Positions 17,901-24,972 of a DNA stretch of 40,141 bases are shown here, one piece after another (within the stretch, counting starts at the first letter, position 1; each line of letters opens with the position of its first letter). The notes below the pieces were generated by a model, which saw nothing but the letters and a program-made list of their open reading frames with translations, had not been told where the DNA came from and did no database searches. Source of the stretch: an uncultured Acidaminococcus sp. (GTDB lineage Bacteria > Bacillota > Negativicutes > Acidaminococcales > Acidaminococcaceae); the NCBI GenBank assembly GCA_900315205.1, contig OMYF01000016.1:1-40141 (forward strand). The letters are read 5' to 3'. Position numbers and translations under genes: made by a program.

Positions 17901-18418
17901 CCGTCAAAGAAGTTCAGGAAAGGCACGCTGCCCTTGATGGCGGCAAGGTGTGCCACAGCGGACAGGTCCATCGTCTGCTGGACGCTGCCTTCAGCCAGCA
18001 TGGCAAAGCCGGTCTGCCGGCAGGCCATGACGTCGCGCTGGTCACCGAAGATACAGAGGGTATTGGTGCCCAGGGCGCGGGATGCCACGTGGAAGACACC
18101 CGGCAGCAGTTCGCCGGCAATCTTGTACATATTCGGGATCATCAGCAGCAGGCCCTGGGAAGCCGTATACGTCGTGGTGAGCGCACCGGCCTGCAGAGAA
18201 CCGTGTACAGCCCCGGCCGCACCGCCTTCGGCCTGCATTTCGACGACTTTGACAGTCTGGCCGAACATGTTTTTGACACCCTGGGTCGCCCATTCATCGA
18301 TATGTTCAGCCATGGGTGAAGACGGCGTAATCGGATAAATTGCCGCCACATCGGTAAATGCATAGGAAACATAGGCCGCAGCTGTGTTTCCATCCATCGT
18401 TTTCATCAGTTTTGCCAT
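14906..18418 (-). CDS. nifJ: Pyruvate:ferredoxin (flavodoxin) oxidoreductase
   Basis: A 1170-residue single-chain PFOR of standard length that converts pyruvate and CoA to acetyl-CoA, CO2 and reduced ferredoxin. Domain order is complete. The N-terminal pyrimidine-binding domain begins DGNTAAAYVSYAFTDVAAIYP and contains VEMQAEGGAAGAVHG. The CoA/gamma region lies in the middle. A two-cluster ferredoxin domain has CIQCNQCSFVC (about residue 689) and CLGCGNCVDVC (about 746). The C-terminal TPP domain has ACAGCGETPY (about 811), with cysteines for a third cluster, and GGDGWAYDIGYGG (about 968) followed by the metal-binding FDTEVYSNTGG. ATG 18418 has GGGGAGG seven bases before it; the longer frame to 18622 overlaps the dehydratase gene. 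It may also act on 2-oxobutyrate from the upstream threonine dehydratase. Confidence 0.96.
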   Translation of the reverse strand: MAKLMKTMDGNTAAAYVSYAFTDVAAIYPITPSSPMAEHIDEWATQGVKNMFGQTVKVVEMQAEGGAAGAVHGSLQAGALTTTYTASQGLLLMIPNMYKIAGELLPGVFHVASRALGTNTLCIFGDQRDVMACRQTGFAMLAEGSVQQTMDLSAVAHLAAIKGSVPFLNFFDGFRTSHEVQKIEAYDYKDLFAMADQEAIKKFRDRATNPDHPTVKGTLENGDVYFQQQEIVNKYYEAIPDIVEGYMEKVTELTGREYHPFVYYGAPDAVRMIVTMGSLTEAAEETVDYLNAHGEKVGLLRVHLYRPFSLKYFFKYIPETVRKVAVLDRTKEPGALGEPLFLDVRDAFASVRPDVLVIGGRAGLGGKDTTPTHILAVYDNLKQEAPKDQFTVGIVDDVTNTSLPILRDIDTTQPGTTACKFWGLGSDGTVGANKSAIKIIGDHTDMYAQAYFAYDSKKSGGITISHLRFGRNPIRSTYLIDKAAFVACHNQSYVTKYDLLAGLKKGGTFLLNCIWTPEELDRELPASMKRYIARNDINFYTINAVEIAQKIGLGARINMIMQAAFFKLAGIIPIDDAVKYLKEAVVSSYGRKGEKVVRMNNDAIDQGVQRIVKIDVPASWADAEDAPKAAENVPAFITDILEPINRQEGDKLPVSAFKDLADGAYPLGTAAYEKRGVAVSVPEWDPAKCIQCNQCSFVCPHAAIRPALLTDEEVGNAPEGFETRPAVGAKGLNFRMVVSVMDCLGCGNCVDVCPAREKALVMKPLASQLHLAPAWDYAVRDVAPKTNPLNKFTVKGSQFEQPLLEFSGACAGCGETPYSKLVTQLFGDRMMVANATGCSSVTSGSVPSIPYTKNHKGHGPAWANSLFEDNAEYGLGMFLAAEQLSEKMAMTIRKAIADPAVPAADKAVFQEWLDYRDESAGTRERAEKVTAAAAAGKERFPLYQEIYDRRDCLVKRSQWIFGGDGWAYDIGYGGLDHVLASGHDVNVLVFDTEVYSNTGGQASKATPTAAVAQFAAGGKQTRKKDLGRMFMTYGYVYVAQVSMGADKNQCLKAIKEAEAYHGPSIIIAYAPCINHGIKAGMGCSQREARKAVEDGYWHLFRYNPDLAAQGKNPFILDSRDPSGSLRDFLMGEVRYSSLKIKFPDKADAFFDKAEEDMKARLDAYKRLADQ

Positions 18419-18543
18419 CGTTTTGCCTCCCCGCGTTCCTTTCCCATCGGAATGGATGAAAGAGAAAGGAATCACAATCTTTTTGTATTGGAACATTTCG
18501 AGTGTCCCCCCCTGCTTCCAGGTGAAACAAAGAGGGGGTGAGA

Positions 18544-18566
18544 ACCGGGATGGTGTTGATCCCGGT
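18544..18566 (-). other. Hairpin between threonine dehydratase and PFOR genes
   Basis: ACCGGGAT (18544-18551) and ATCCCGGT (18559-18566) form a perfect 8-bp stem with a seven-base loop, about 30 bases after the dehydratase stop. Only a pyrimidine-rich stretch follows in the RNA, so it may attenuate rather than stop read-through into PFOR. Two copies of GTTTCACC flank it in the RNA. Confidence 0.45.
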
Positions 18567-18596
18567 CCCCGGGTGAAACGATATTCTCTATTGCTA

Positions 18597-19799
18597 TCAG
18601 AGCACCTTGTAGCCGGCCTCACGAATTTTCTGTTCGATGAGGGCCCGGTGTTCCCTGCCGCTGCATTCCAGCACGAGAGTCATGATCTGGCTCTCCAGCT
18701 CCAGGGACGAATCGTACATGCTCTGGGTAATGAACAGGATGTTGGCGTCATTATCAGAGATAAGCTTTAAGAGTTTCGCTGTTTCGCCGCATCTGTCCTT
18801 CATGACAATCTTGAACTCAGCTCTCCGGCCCTCGAGCAGCAGAGCCTTGTTGATGATCCGGCTGATGAAGGTGATATCCGCATTGCCGCCGGAAACCATC
18901 AGTACGGTCTTCTTATCCCTGCAGTCGATCTTGCCGGCCAGGACGGCAGCAAGGGGCGTAGCACCGGCGCCTTCAGCCAGGTTCTTGCCTTTTTCGATCA
19001 GATAGAGCATGGCTTCAGCGATTTCATCTTCTGTAACGGTGACGATTTCATCCACATATTTCTGGCACATGGCAAAAGTCGTCTTTCCCGGCGTACGGAC
19101 ATTGATGCCTTCTGCAGCGGTCATTTCCGGCGGCACAGTGCAGATTTTTCCGGCTTCCAGGGACACTTTCATCGAAGGGACCAGAGCACTTTCCACACCG
19201 ATGACCCTGATTTTGGGATTCGTCAGTTTCAGACCGGCTGCGATCCCGCTGATCATGCCGCCGCCCCCGACAGGGACTACGACCATATCGACATCCGGCA
19301 GATCTTCCAGGATCTCCAGGGCAATGGTTCCCTGCCCGGCGATGACGTATTCATCATCGAAAGGATGGACAAAGACAGCATTCGTCTCTTTCTGGACTTC
19401 CAGGGCCCTGGCATAGGCATCGTCAAAGGCTGCTCCATGCAGGATGACATTGCCGCCGTATCCTTTGGTGGCAGAAATCTTTGCCATGGGCGTCGTTGCC
19501 GGCATGACGATCGTGGCTTTGATGCCCTTGCTCGTGGCACCCAGGGCCACACCCTGTGCATGGTTTCCGGCACTGGCTGCGATGACGCCGCGTTTGGCTT
19601 CCTCGTCAGTCAGATGGGAAATCCTGTTGACGGCACCGCGGATCTTGAAGGAACCGGTCTTTTGCAGATTCTCATACTTGAAATAAATCTCTCCGCCTAC
19701 GCGGTTTCCCAGCACCGGTGATTCTATCATCGGCGTCTTCTTGGCAATACCCTGCAGTGTTTCGCGTGCTTCTTCAATACTTTTCAATGTAACTGTCAT
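18597..19799 (-). CDS. ilvA: Threonine ammonia-lyase (threonine/serine dehydratase)
   Basis: A 400-residue PLP enzyme that deaminates threonine to 2-oxobutyrate and usually serine to pyruvate. Lys52 in TGSFKIRGA is the cofactor lysine; SAGNHAQGVA (about residues 76-85) and the PLP-phosphate loop PVGGGGMISG (about 176-185) are intact. The last 75 residues form a single ACT-like domain (EFKIVMKDRCGETAKLL onward). This layout is that of the short TdcB/IlvA class common in anaerobes, shorter than E. coli IlvA with its two regulatory repeats. AGGAGG lies six bases before ATG 19799. The gene follows a DAACS symporter gene by 50 bases and precedes PFOR, so a fermentative role is more likely than isoleucine synthesis. 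The name tdcB would fit as well. Confidence 0.93.
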   Translation of the reverse strand: MTVTLKSIEEARETLQGIAKKTPMIESPVLGNRVGGEIYFKYENLQKTGSFKIRGAVNRISHLTDEEAKRGVIAASAGNHAQGVALGATSKGIKATIVMPATTPMAKISATKGYGGNVILHGAAFDDAYARALEVQKETNAVFVHPFDDEYVIAGQGTIALEILEDLPDVDMVVVPVGGGGMISGIAAGLKLTNPKIRVIGVESALVPSMKVSLEAGKICTVPPEMTAAEGINVRTPGKTTFAMCQKYVDEIVTVTEDEIAEAMLYLIEKGKNLAEGAGATPLAAVLAGKIDCRDKKTVLMVSGGNADITFISRIINKALLLEGRRAEFKIVMKDRCGETAKLLKLISDNDANILFITQSMYDSSLELESQIMTLVLECSGREHRALIEQKIREAGYKVL

Positions 19800-19850
19800 G
19801 AGAGACCTCCTGTATCAAGCTGTATCATGCAAACTGTTTTTATCTGTTTT

Positions 19851-21050
19851 TTATTCGACGGCTTCTGTCATTTCACATTCTGCAGGCGGCTGCAGCCTGT
19901 TGCCCGCAATTTTGTTGACAAGGATGGCAATCGCGCCGTCGCCCGTCACGTTGCAGGCTGTGCCAAAACTGTCCTGTGCCAGATAGAGGGCAATCATCAG
20001 CGCCTGCTGATCCGGTGTAAAGCCCAGCATGCTCTGCAGGATTCCCAGGGCTGCCATGACAGCACCGCCGGGAACGCCGGGAGCAGCGACCATGGTTACG
20101 CCGAGCATCAGGATGAAACCGAACATATTGCTGAATTCAATGGGTTTTCCATTCAGGAGCAGGACAGCCATCGTGCAGCTCGTGAGCGTGATCGTACTGC
20201 CGGACAGATGGATCGTGGCGCAGAGAGGGATCACAAAGTCTGCAATTCCGGAAGCGACGCCGTTCTTTTTGGTGGAAGCGAGCGTCACAGGGATCGTGGC
20301 AGCCGAAGACTGAGTCCCGACGGCAGTCATATAGGCGGGCAGCATCCTCTTCAGGAGCTTGAGCGGGTTGCCGCCGGCAACGGTCCCCGCGATTCCATAC
20401 TGGAAAAGCAGGATGACGATATGCAGGCAGATGATGATCACGAACACCTTGGCAAAGACGCTCAGGATGGAACCGACCTGGCCGGCATGGGTCATATTGG
20501 CAAAGATGCCGCAGATATGGATGGGCAGCAGCGGGATGATGATGCTTCCGATGACTTTCTCAACGATTTTCTGAAATTCCTGAAAAATCTGTTTCATATG
20601 AGTATCTTCGCAGACCGCAATGCCGATCCCCAGGATAAAGGCAATCAGGAGCGCACTCATGACGCCCATGACAGGGGGCATGTCGATCGTGAAGAAACCT
20701 TTCAGCAGGCCTTCCTCCGGGTTGGCCATTTTTTCCATGGCGCCGGGAACGATGAAGTTGTGCAGCAGTGCATGGTTTGTAAAGAATGCCAGACAGCCTG
20801 CCACCACGGTGGAGCAGTAAGCGATCAGCGTCGTGATGCCGAGCAGTTTGCCTGCGGATTTCCCCAGATCCGCAATACCGGGAATGATGAAGCCAATAAT
20901 GATGAGAGGGATCACAAACCCCAGGAAATTCCCGAAGATGCCGTTAAATGTGGCAAGCAGCTGGATCAGTACGGGGATGCCAAGCTTGCCGATGGCAATA
21001 CCGGCAATGATACCCAGAATCAAGCGTGGCAGCAGTCCTAATTTTTTCAT
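19851..21050 (-). CDS. Dicarboxylate/amino acid:cation symporter (DAACS family)
   Basis: A 399-residue membrane symporter of the GltP/SstT/DctA family. The two substrate/ion-binding signatures are TQSSAATIPVTLAS (about residues 248-261), the serine-rich hairpin loop, and DSFGTACNVTGDGAIA (about 362-377), the helix-8 region that binds sodium and substrate. Eight transmembrane segments and two hairpins are consistent with the hydropathy. An AGGAG site precedes ATG 21050. It lies 50 bases upstream of threonine dehydratase on one transcript, which suggests uptake of serine or threonine rather than glutamate, although family members range from aspartate to C4-dicarboxylates. The family assignment is firm; the substrate is inference. 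Confidence 0.9.
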   Translation of the reverse strand: MKKLGLLPRLILGIIAGIAIGKLGIPVLIQLLATFNGIFGNFLGFVIPLIIIGFIIPGIADLGKSAGKLLGITTLIAYCSTVVAGCLAFFTNHALLHNFIVPGAMEKMANPEEGLLKGFFTIDMPPVMGVMSALLIAFILGIGIAVCEDTHMKQIFQEFQKIVEKVIGSIIIPLLPIHICGIFANMTHAGQVGSILSVFAKVFVIIICLHIVILLFQYGIAGTVAGGNPLKLLKRMLPAYMTAVGTQSSAATIPVTLASTKKNGVASGIADFVIPLCATIHLSGSTITLTSCTMAVLLLNGKPIEFSNMFGFILMLGVTMVAAPGVPGGAVMAALGILQSMLGFTPDQQALMIALYLAQDSFGTACNVTGDGAIAILVNKIAGNRLQPPAECEMTEAVE

Positions 21051-21104
21051 GTTTCGACTCCTCCTTGTGGTTTTGATAATATTTTTTATATCATCGTTAC
21101 AGAA

Positions 21105-21133
21105 ATAGTATCATATTTTCAGACATTAAGCAA
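21105..21133 (-). promoter_or_regulatory. Promoter of the symporter/threonine dehydratase transcript
   Basis: TTGCTT (21133-21128) and TACTAT (21110-21105) are 17 bases apart on minus, about 55 bases before the symporter start, in a very AT-rich stretch (21060-21240). The remaining bases up to the terminator at 21385 show no gene. Confidence 0.6.
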
Positions 21134-21384
21134 TATTTTATTTCATTATGATATATTTATTATTTTAGTAACAAATTTTATTGTTATATATTATGAATTA
21201 TTTTAATATATGTCCAGAATTCTGTATCGATTTATTGACAGACACTGCCGGCATCTGCTTTACAGGCTGGATATCTTTGTAAAATTTTTCTCTCATCGAA
21301 TGCAGGACCCAGGAAAATCCGGCACTGCCGTATCGTCTTTCCAGATAACAGGACAAAAGGAAGAAGGGATTTACGGGCGGGCAT

Positions 21385-21426
21385 AAAAAAACAGAGTGAA
21401 GAAATGGCAGCCCATCGCTTCACTCT
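21385..21426 (-). terminator. Terminator of the flavin-reductase/AlkD/phosphoesterase operon
   Basis: AGAGTGAAG (21393-21401) and its complement CTTCACTCT (21418-21426) form a 9-bp stem. In minus-strand RNA it is followed by GUUUUUUU, a proper intrinsic terminator about 110 bases after the last stop. Confidence 0.82.
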
Positions 21427-21532
21427 CTCTGTACGTCCGTATTCTATTCAATGCCGGCACCGGCTGGATGCTGCATGGCCGGCCACCCCTGTGAGGAGGG
21501 CCGGTCATCTTACCCGATGCTCATCCTGATAT

Positions 21533-22033
21533 TTATTTTTCGTTCACATGTTTTCCCGTGATGTGCTCGATCCGGAGTTCCAGGATAAAGACCCTGTCGA
21601 TTGCCTCGCGGGCGATCTTGGCCACATCCGTTCCGGCCGGATAATATTTTTCTCCGATCCCGCGGAGCATGGCAAATTTCAGTTCCGGCTCCTCTGCCGC
21701 GCGGATACGGCCAAAAACAGTCACGCTGTCGAACTGGAGCCACCACGTGCCCTCTTCTTTCCAGCCTTCGCTCAGGACATTGAAAGACACTTTGCTGCAG
21801 CGGCGGACGGCATCGATCTTATGGCCTTCCCTGGCTCCGTGAAAATAGATGCAGTCCCTCTGCCGGTCATACATATAGTTCAGCGGAACTGCATAAGGAT
21901 AGCCTCCGTCCCCCAGGACGGCCAGAGTTCCCCGCCTGCCTGCCGCAAGGATCTCCCGGCATCTTTCTTCCGGAAGCTGCTGCCCGGCTCTTCTCATGCT
22001 GCGGAATGTACTTTCCTTTTTCTCCCTGTCCAT
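21533..22033 (-). CDS. Pyridoxamine 5'-phosphate oxidase-like flavin protein (NimA-type)
   Basis: A 166-residue protein of the split-barrel FMN-binding superfamily, in the group containing NimA nitroimidazole-resistance reductases. After a basic helix (RSMRRAGQQLPEERCREILA) come barrel strands GTLAVLGDGGYPYAVPLNYMYDR, IYFHGAREGHKIDAVRRCSKVSFNVL and TVFGRIRAAEEPE. Proteins like this are abundant in anaerobes and usually reduce or bind flavin-linked substrates; nitro-drug resistance cannot be claimed from sequence. AAGGAGG lies five to six bases before ATG 22033. It is the last gene of a compact three-gene set, 28 bases after the AlkD-like gene. Confidence 0.8.
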   Translation of the reverse strand: MDREKKESTFRSMRRAGQQLPEERCREILAAGRRGTLAVLGDGGYPYAVPLNYMYDRQRDCIYFHGAREGHKIDAVRRCSKVSFNVLSEGWKEEGTWWLQFDSVTVFGRIRAAEEPELKFAMLRGIGEKYYPAGTDVAKIAREAIDRVFILELRIEHITGKHVNEK

Positions 22034-22061
22034 TTTGTCCTCCTTCCGGCAGAATGCCGTA

Positions 22062-22787
22062 TCAGTGTAAGAAAGCCTGCTTCCGCAGCGCTCTAATGCG
22101 TTTTTTAACAGCGTCACCGACTTTCCTGGATTCGACGATTTTCTGCAGCGTCCTGCGCAGCGTATCCGGATCGATACGGCCTGACTCCAACAGGGGCCAC
22201 ACTTTTTCCGGATAAGAAGCAAAACACTCTGCCAGGGCCCAGGCCACAGCCATCCGGGCATAATATCCCTGCCCCTTTATCCGCAGCAGGAGTGACAGGA
22301 CCCGGTCCACCCAGGCATCCTCCAGGAAATAATCAAGGCACATGACAGCCGCGAAGCGCTGGGAAAATTCTGCTTCCGACGCGGCATAGGGCTGGATGAA
22401 CTGCCAGATTTCCTCCCGCGGCGGGGCCGCAAAGACAAGGCCCGCGCAGAAACTGTCGCAGACGCCCCAGTTGTCCATTTTGGGGACAAAGGAACGGATG
22501 AGGGACAGCCGCTCCGCCTGAGGGCAGTCCACACAGCCGATGACAATTCCCTGGAGCATGATTTCCTCATAAGAATCATCCTCTGCACTCTCCAGATAAA
22601 CCCGCCAGTCCTCCCGGGCAATCCGGCGGGCCAGGCTGCGCAGCTTCGGAAGCCGGACGCCCAGGATATTCTCTGTTCCCGGCAGGAGGGATGACATGAA
22701 TTCCTGATAGGCCGGTTCTGCCCATTTCTCGAGGCACTGCCGGATTTCCGCTTCTGTCAGTGGGATTTTCGGAGTTCTTCCCTTCAT
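22062..22787 (-). CDS. DNA alkylation repair protein (AlkD-like, HEAT-repeat glycosylase)
   Basis: A 241-residue all-helical protein of the AlkC/AlkD family, which removes N3- and N7-alkylated purines from DNA. The N-terminal half has the typical LLPGTENILGVRLPKLRSLAR segment (landmark at about residues 35-55), followed by HEAT-like helix pairs and the central motif SFVPKMDNWGVCDSFCAG (about 118-135), in which the W-D pair corresponds to the DNA-binding cleft of AlkD. Length is normal. ATG 22787 follows a GAGGAGA site. The gene starts 22 bases after the metallophosphoesterase stop and is followed at 28 bases by the flavin-protein gene, so the three form one operon, possibly linked to reactive-compound stress (inference). 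Confidence 0.85.
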   Translation of the reverse strand: MKGRTPKIPLTEAEIRQCLEKWAEPAYQEFMSSLLPGTENILGVRLPKLRSLARRIAREDWRVYLESAEDDSYEEIMLQGIVIGCVDCPQAERLSLIRSFVPKMDNWGVCDSFCAGLVFAAPPREEIWQFIQPYAASEAEFSQRFAAVMCLDYFLEDAWVDRVLSLLLRIKGQGYYARMAVAWALAECFASYPEKVWPLLESGRIDPDTLRRTLQKIVESRKVGDAVKKRIRALRKQAFLH

Positions 22788-22809
22788 ATATTTCTTTCTC
22801 TCCTCTTTT

Positions 22810-23556
22810 TCAGTCCAGGATCCTTTCAGGCCGGAAATCAAGGCAATCGCCCGAAACCAGATGATAGCAGACTCCATGGTAAAGGCCGCGGTGGCTGTCA
22901 TGGAACTGTGCCTGTCCATGGCAGTGTGCGTAAACGACATCCCGCGCCCCATACTGTTCTGCCATTTGCGTAAAGATGCTGTCGCTTTCCAGGATACTGG
23001 TGGGCGGATAGTGCAGAAAGACCAGGAACTTCCGGTATCCCGCTTTCCGGGCCGCTGCAAAAGATGCTTCCAGACGGGCTGCTTCCCGCCGCACCAGTTT
23101 GGCTGCATGGGCCTCCTCTTCTTTATCCCAGTCCAGGATCCTGCCCGTCAGTCTGTCGATCCAGAAAGGGCCTTCAAAAGTGAATCCTTTTGTGCCCACA
23201 ATGGCATACTCTCCATAGGCTGCAAAATTGTTCTGGAGGAAGAAGAGCCTCCCTGCAAACTGTTGATTCAGGGCTTCTGTTTTCTGAGGTTCCCAGAACA
23301 TGTCATGATTGCCCCGGATCAGGATTTTCCGGCCCGGGAGTGACATGATGAACTCCATGTCCTTTGCGCACTGGGGCAGCCGCCTTCCCCAGGAATGATC
23401 CCCCACAAGGACCAGCGTATCTTCCGGCCGGACCAGTTCCCGGCAGTTTTTCAGGATTTTTTCTTCATGGCGGACCCAGACCGGTCCCATGGCATCCATG
23501 GATTTATCCGGCCGCTGAAAAGCAAGATGCAGATCGCCCAGCGCAAAGAGAGCCAT
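22810..23556 (-). CDS. Calcineurin-like metallophosphoesterase
   Basis: A 248-residue metallophosphoesterase. The two-metal signature motifs appear in order: ALGDLHLAF (D-x-H, about residues 5-13), VGDHSWGRRLP (about 51-61), RGNHDMFW (GNHD, about 81-88), the HYPP histidine (about 182) and YAHCHG (about 209). They match the COG1768-type cytoplasmic phosphohydrolases of Firmicutes. The second motif reads GDHSWG, where an aspartate-led loop contributes a bridging ligand. The substrate is unknown. It is the first gene of the operon with the AlkD-like and flavin-protein genes; ATG 23556 has AGGAGGTGAGG close upstream. Confidence 0.87.
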   Translation of the reverse strand: MALFALGDLHLAFQRPDKSMDAMGPVWVRHEEKILKNCRELVRPEDTLVLVGDHSWGRRLPQCAKDMEFIMSLPGRKILIRGNHDMFWEPQKTEALNQQFAGRLFFLQNNFAAYGEYAIVGTKGFTFEGPFWIDRLTGRILDWDKEEEAHAAKLVRREAARLEASFAAARKAGYRKFLVFLHYPPTSILESDSIFTQMAEQYGARDVVYAHCHGQAQFHDSHRGLYHGVCYHLVSGDCLDFRPERILD

Positions 23557-23714
23557 AGGACCTCACCTCCTCTTACCGCTATTGTACTGCATTTGCGGAG
23601 GGATAGAAATGGCGTATCCTGTCAGGAAGCATATCTTTTATCCTTCCGCTCCTCTCTGCCCCGACCGGGAACATGATGTCTGCCTTCCGCCCCGGCAAAG
23701 CGCCCGTAAAGTAA

Positions 23715-23745
23715 GAGACGCACCCGGGCAGCCCGGATGCGTCTC
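23715..23745 (-). terminator. Hairpin terminator of the polyamine operon
   Basis: GAGACGCA (23715-23722) pairs with TGCGTCTC (23738-23745), with an inner CCGGG/CCCGG helix. It stands about 15 bases after the nspC stop; the following minus-strand TTACTTTA is only moderately T-rich. Confidence 0.65.
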
Positions 23746-23760
23746 CATGTTCCGTTTTTT

Positions 23761-24966
23761 TTACTGCTTTTTTCCGAGCCGGTCCTTGAAATCTCCATAA
23801 CCGAAGGTGCGGAGCATTTCCAGGCTCCCTCCTTCGCTGCGCCTGTAAATGGCAGGCAGCGGCATGCCGTTGAACGTATTGTTCTTGCAGGTCGAATAGA
23901 TGGCCATATCCCCAAAAAGCAGGAGGTCCCCCGGCACAAGCGGCTGATCGAAGCTGTAATCACCGATGATGTCGCCGGACAGGCAGGTGGGTCCGCCCAA
24001 ACGGTACGTAACAGCCTTTTCTCCGGCAGCTCCGGATCCGTAAAGAGGCGGCCTGTAGGGCATCTCGATGACATCGGGCATATGGCAGGCGGCACTCGTG
24101 TCGACGATGGCCAGATCCGTATCCCCGTTCTGCAGGACATCGAGAACCCGTGTGGCCAGGTACCCCGCATTCAGGGCACAGGCTTCACCGGGTTCGAGGT
24201 AAACCGAGACATGCCATTTTTCCATGGCCCTGCGGATGCACTTTCCAAGGACGCCAAGCTGGTAGCCGGGTCTCGTAATATGGTGGCCGCCGCCCATGTT
24301 GAGCCATTTCATGCGGGGCGGGATATCGCCGAACTTGCTTTCCACGGCCTGCAGCGTCACGTCAAGAGCATCGGCATCCTGCTCGCAGAGCGTATGGAAA
24401 TGGATGCCGTCAAGCAGCTCGACGAGCTCCTCGTCCATATCCTTATCCCACTGGGCCCGGGTCGTCCCGAGACGGCTTCCGGGCGCACAGGGATCATAGA
24501 TGGCATGTCCTTCCTGGGTCGAGCACTCCGGGTTGATGCGCAGGCCCACGCTTTTGCCAGCCGCTTTGGCCCGCGGCCCGAAGCGGCGCAGCTGGGAAGG
24601 AGAATTGAATACGATATGATCGGCATACTGCAAAAGTTCCGGGAACTGATCCTCCCGATAGGCAGCTGAAAACACGTGGACTTCCCCGCCGGGCATCTCT
24701 TCTGCTCCCAGCCTGGCTTCATAGAGGCCGCTTGCTTCGGTTCCCGCCAGGAATGGGGCCAGGACGGGATACAGATCATAATTGGAAAAAGCCTTCTGGG
24801 CAAGGAGGATCCGGCAGCCCGTCTGTGCGGCGACCTCTGCCAGGATTTTTCCGTTCCGGCGGAGCATTTTTTCATCCAGGATATAACACGGCGTGGGAAG
24901 CTTCCCGAAAAGAGCTTCCGGCGTCTCCCCGCCGAGGCCTGAAAAAACTGCTGTCTTCGTATCCAT
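23761..24966 (-). CDS. nspC: Carboxynorspermidine/carboxyspermidine decarboxylase
   Basis: A 401-residue fold-III PLP decarboxylase that removes CO2 from carboxyspermidine (or carboxynorspermidine) to give spermidine (or norspermidine). After PTPCYILDEKML, the cofactor lysine sits in LLAQKAFSN (about residue 58). GIHFHTLCEQ (about 187), the glycine-rich GGGHHITRPG (about 227), YLEPGEAC and the terminal YSTCKNNTFNG, with the active-site cysteine on the partner chain, are all present and typical of CANSDC rather than diaminopimelate decarboxylase. The gene begins 6 bases after the CASDH stop, the usual pairing, and is the last gene before a hairpin terminator. With putrescine from SpeA/SpeB, spermidine is the expected product. 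Confidence 0.93.
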   Translation of the reverse strand: MDTKTAVFSGLGGETPEALFGKLPTPCYILDEKMLRRNGKILAEVAAQTGCRILLAQKAFSNYDLYPVLAPFLAGTEASGLYEARLGAEEMPGGEVHVFSAAYREDQFPELLQYADHIVFNSPSQLRRFGPRAKAAGKSVGLRINPECSTQEGHAIYDPCAPGSRLGTTRAQWDKDMDEELVELLDGIHFHTLCEQDADALDVTLQAVESKFGDIPPRMKWLNMGGGHHITRPGYQLGVLGKCIRRAMEKWHVSVYLEPGEACALNAGYLATRVLDVLQNGDTDLAIVDTSAACHMPDVIEMPYRPPLYGSGAAGEKAVTYRLGGPTCLSGDIIGDYSFDQPLVPGDLLLFGDMAIYSTCKNNTFNGMPLPAIYRRSEGGSLEMLRTFGYGDFKDRLGKKQ

Positions 24967-24972
24967 GGCAGC

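Noticed and set aside
16952..18319. 455-codon plus-strand open frame
   Set aside because: Antisense shadow of the N-terminal half of PFOR with no recognisable domain.
19827..21041. 404-codon plus-strand open frame rich in His, Asp and Gln
   Set aside because: Typical mirror of a membrane-protein gene: the minus strand encodes the DAACS symporter. The same holds for the plus-strand frames at 5318-6406 and 6545-7837.
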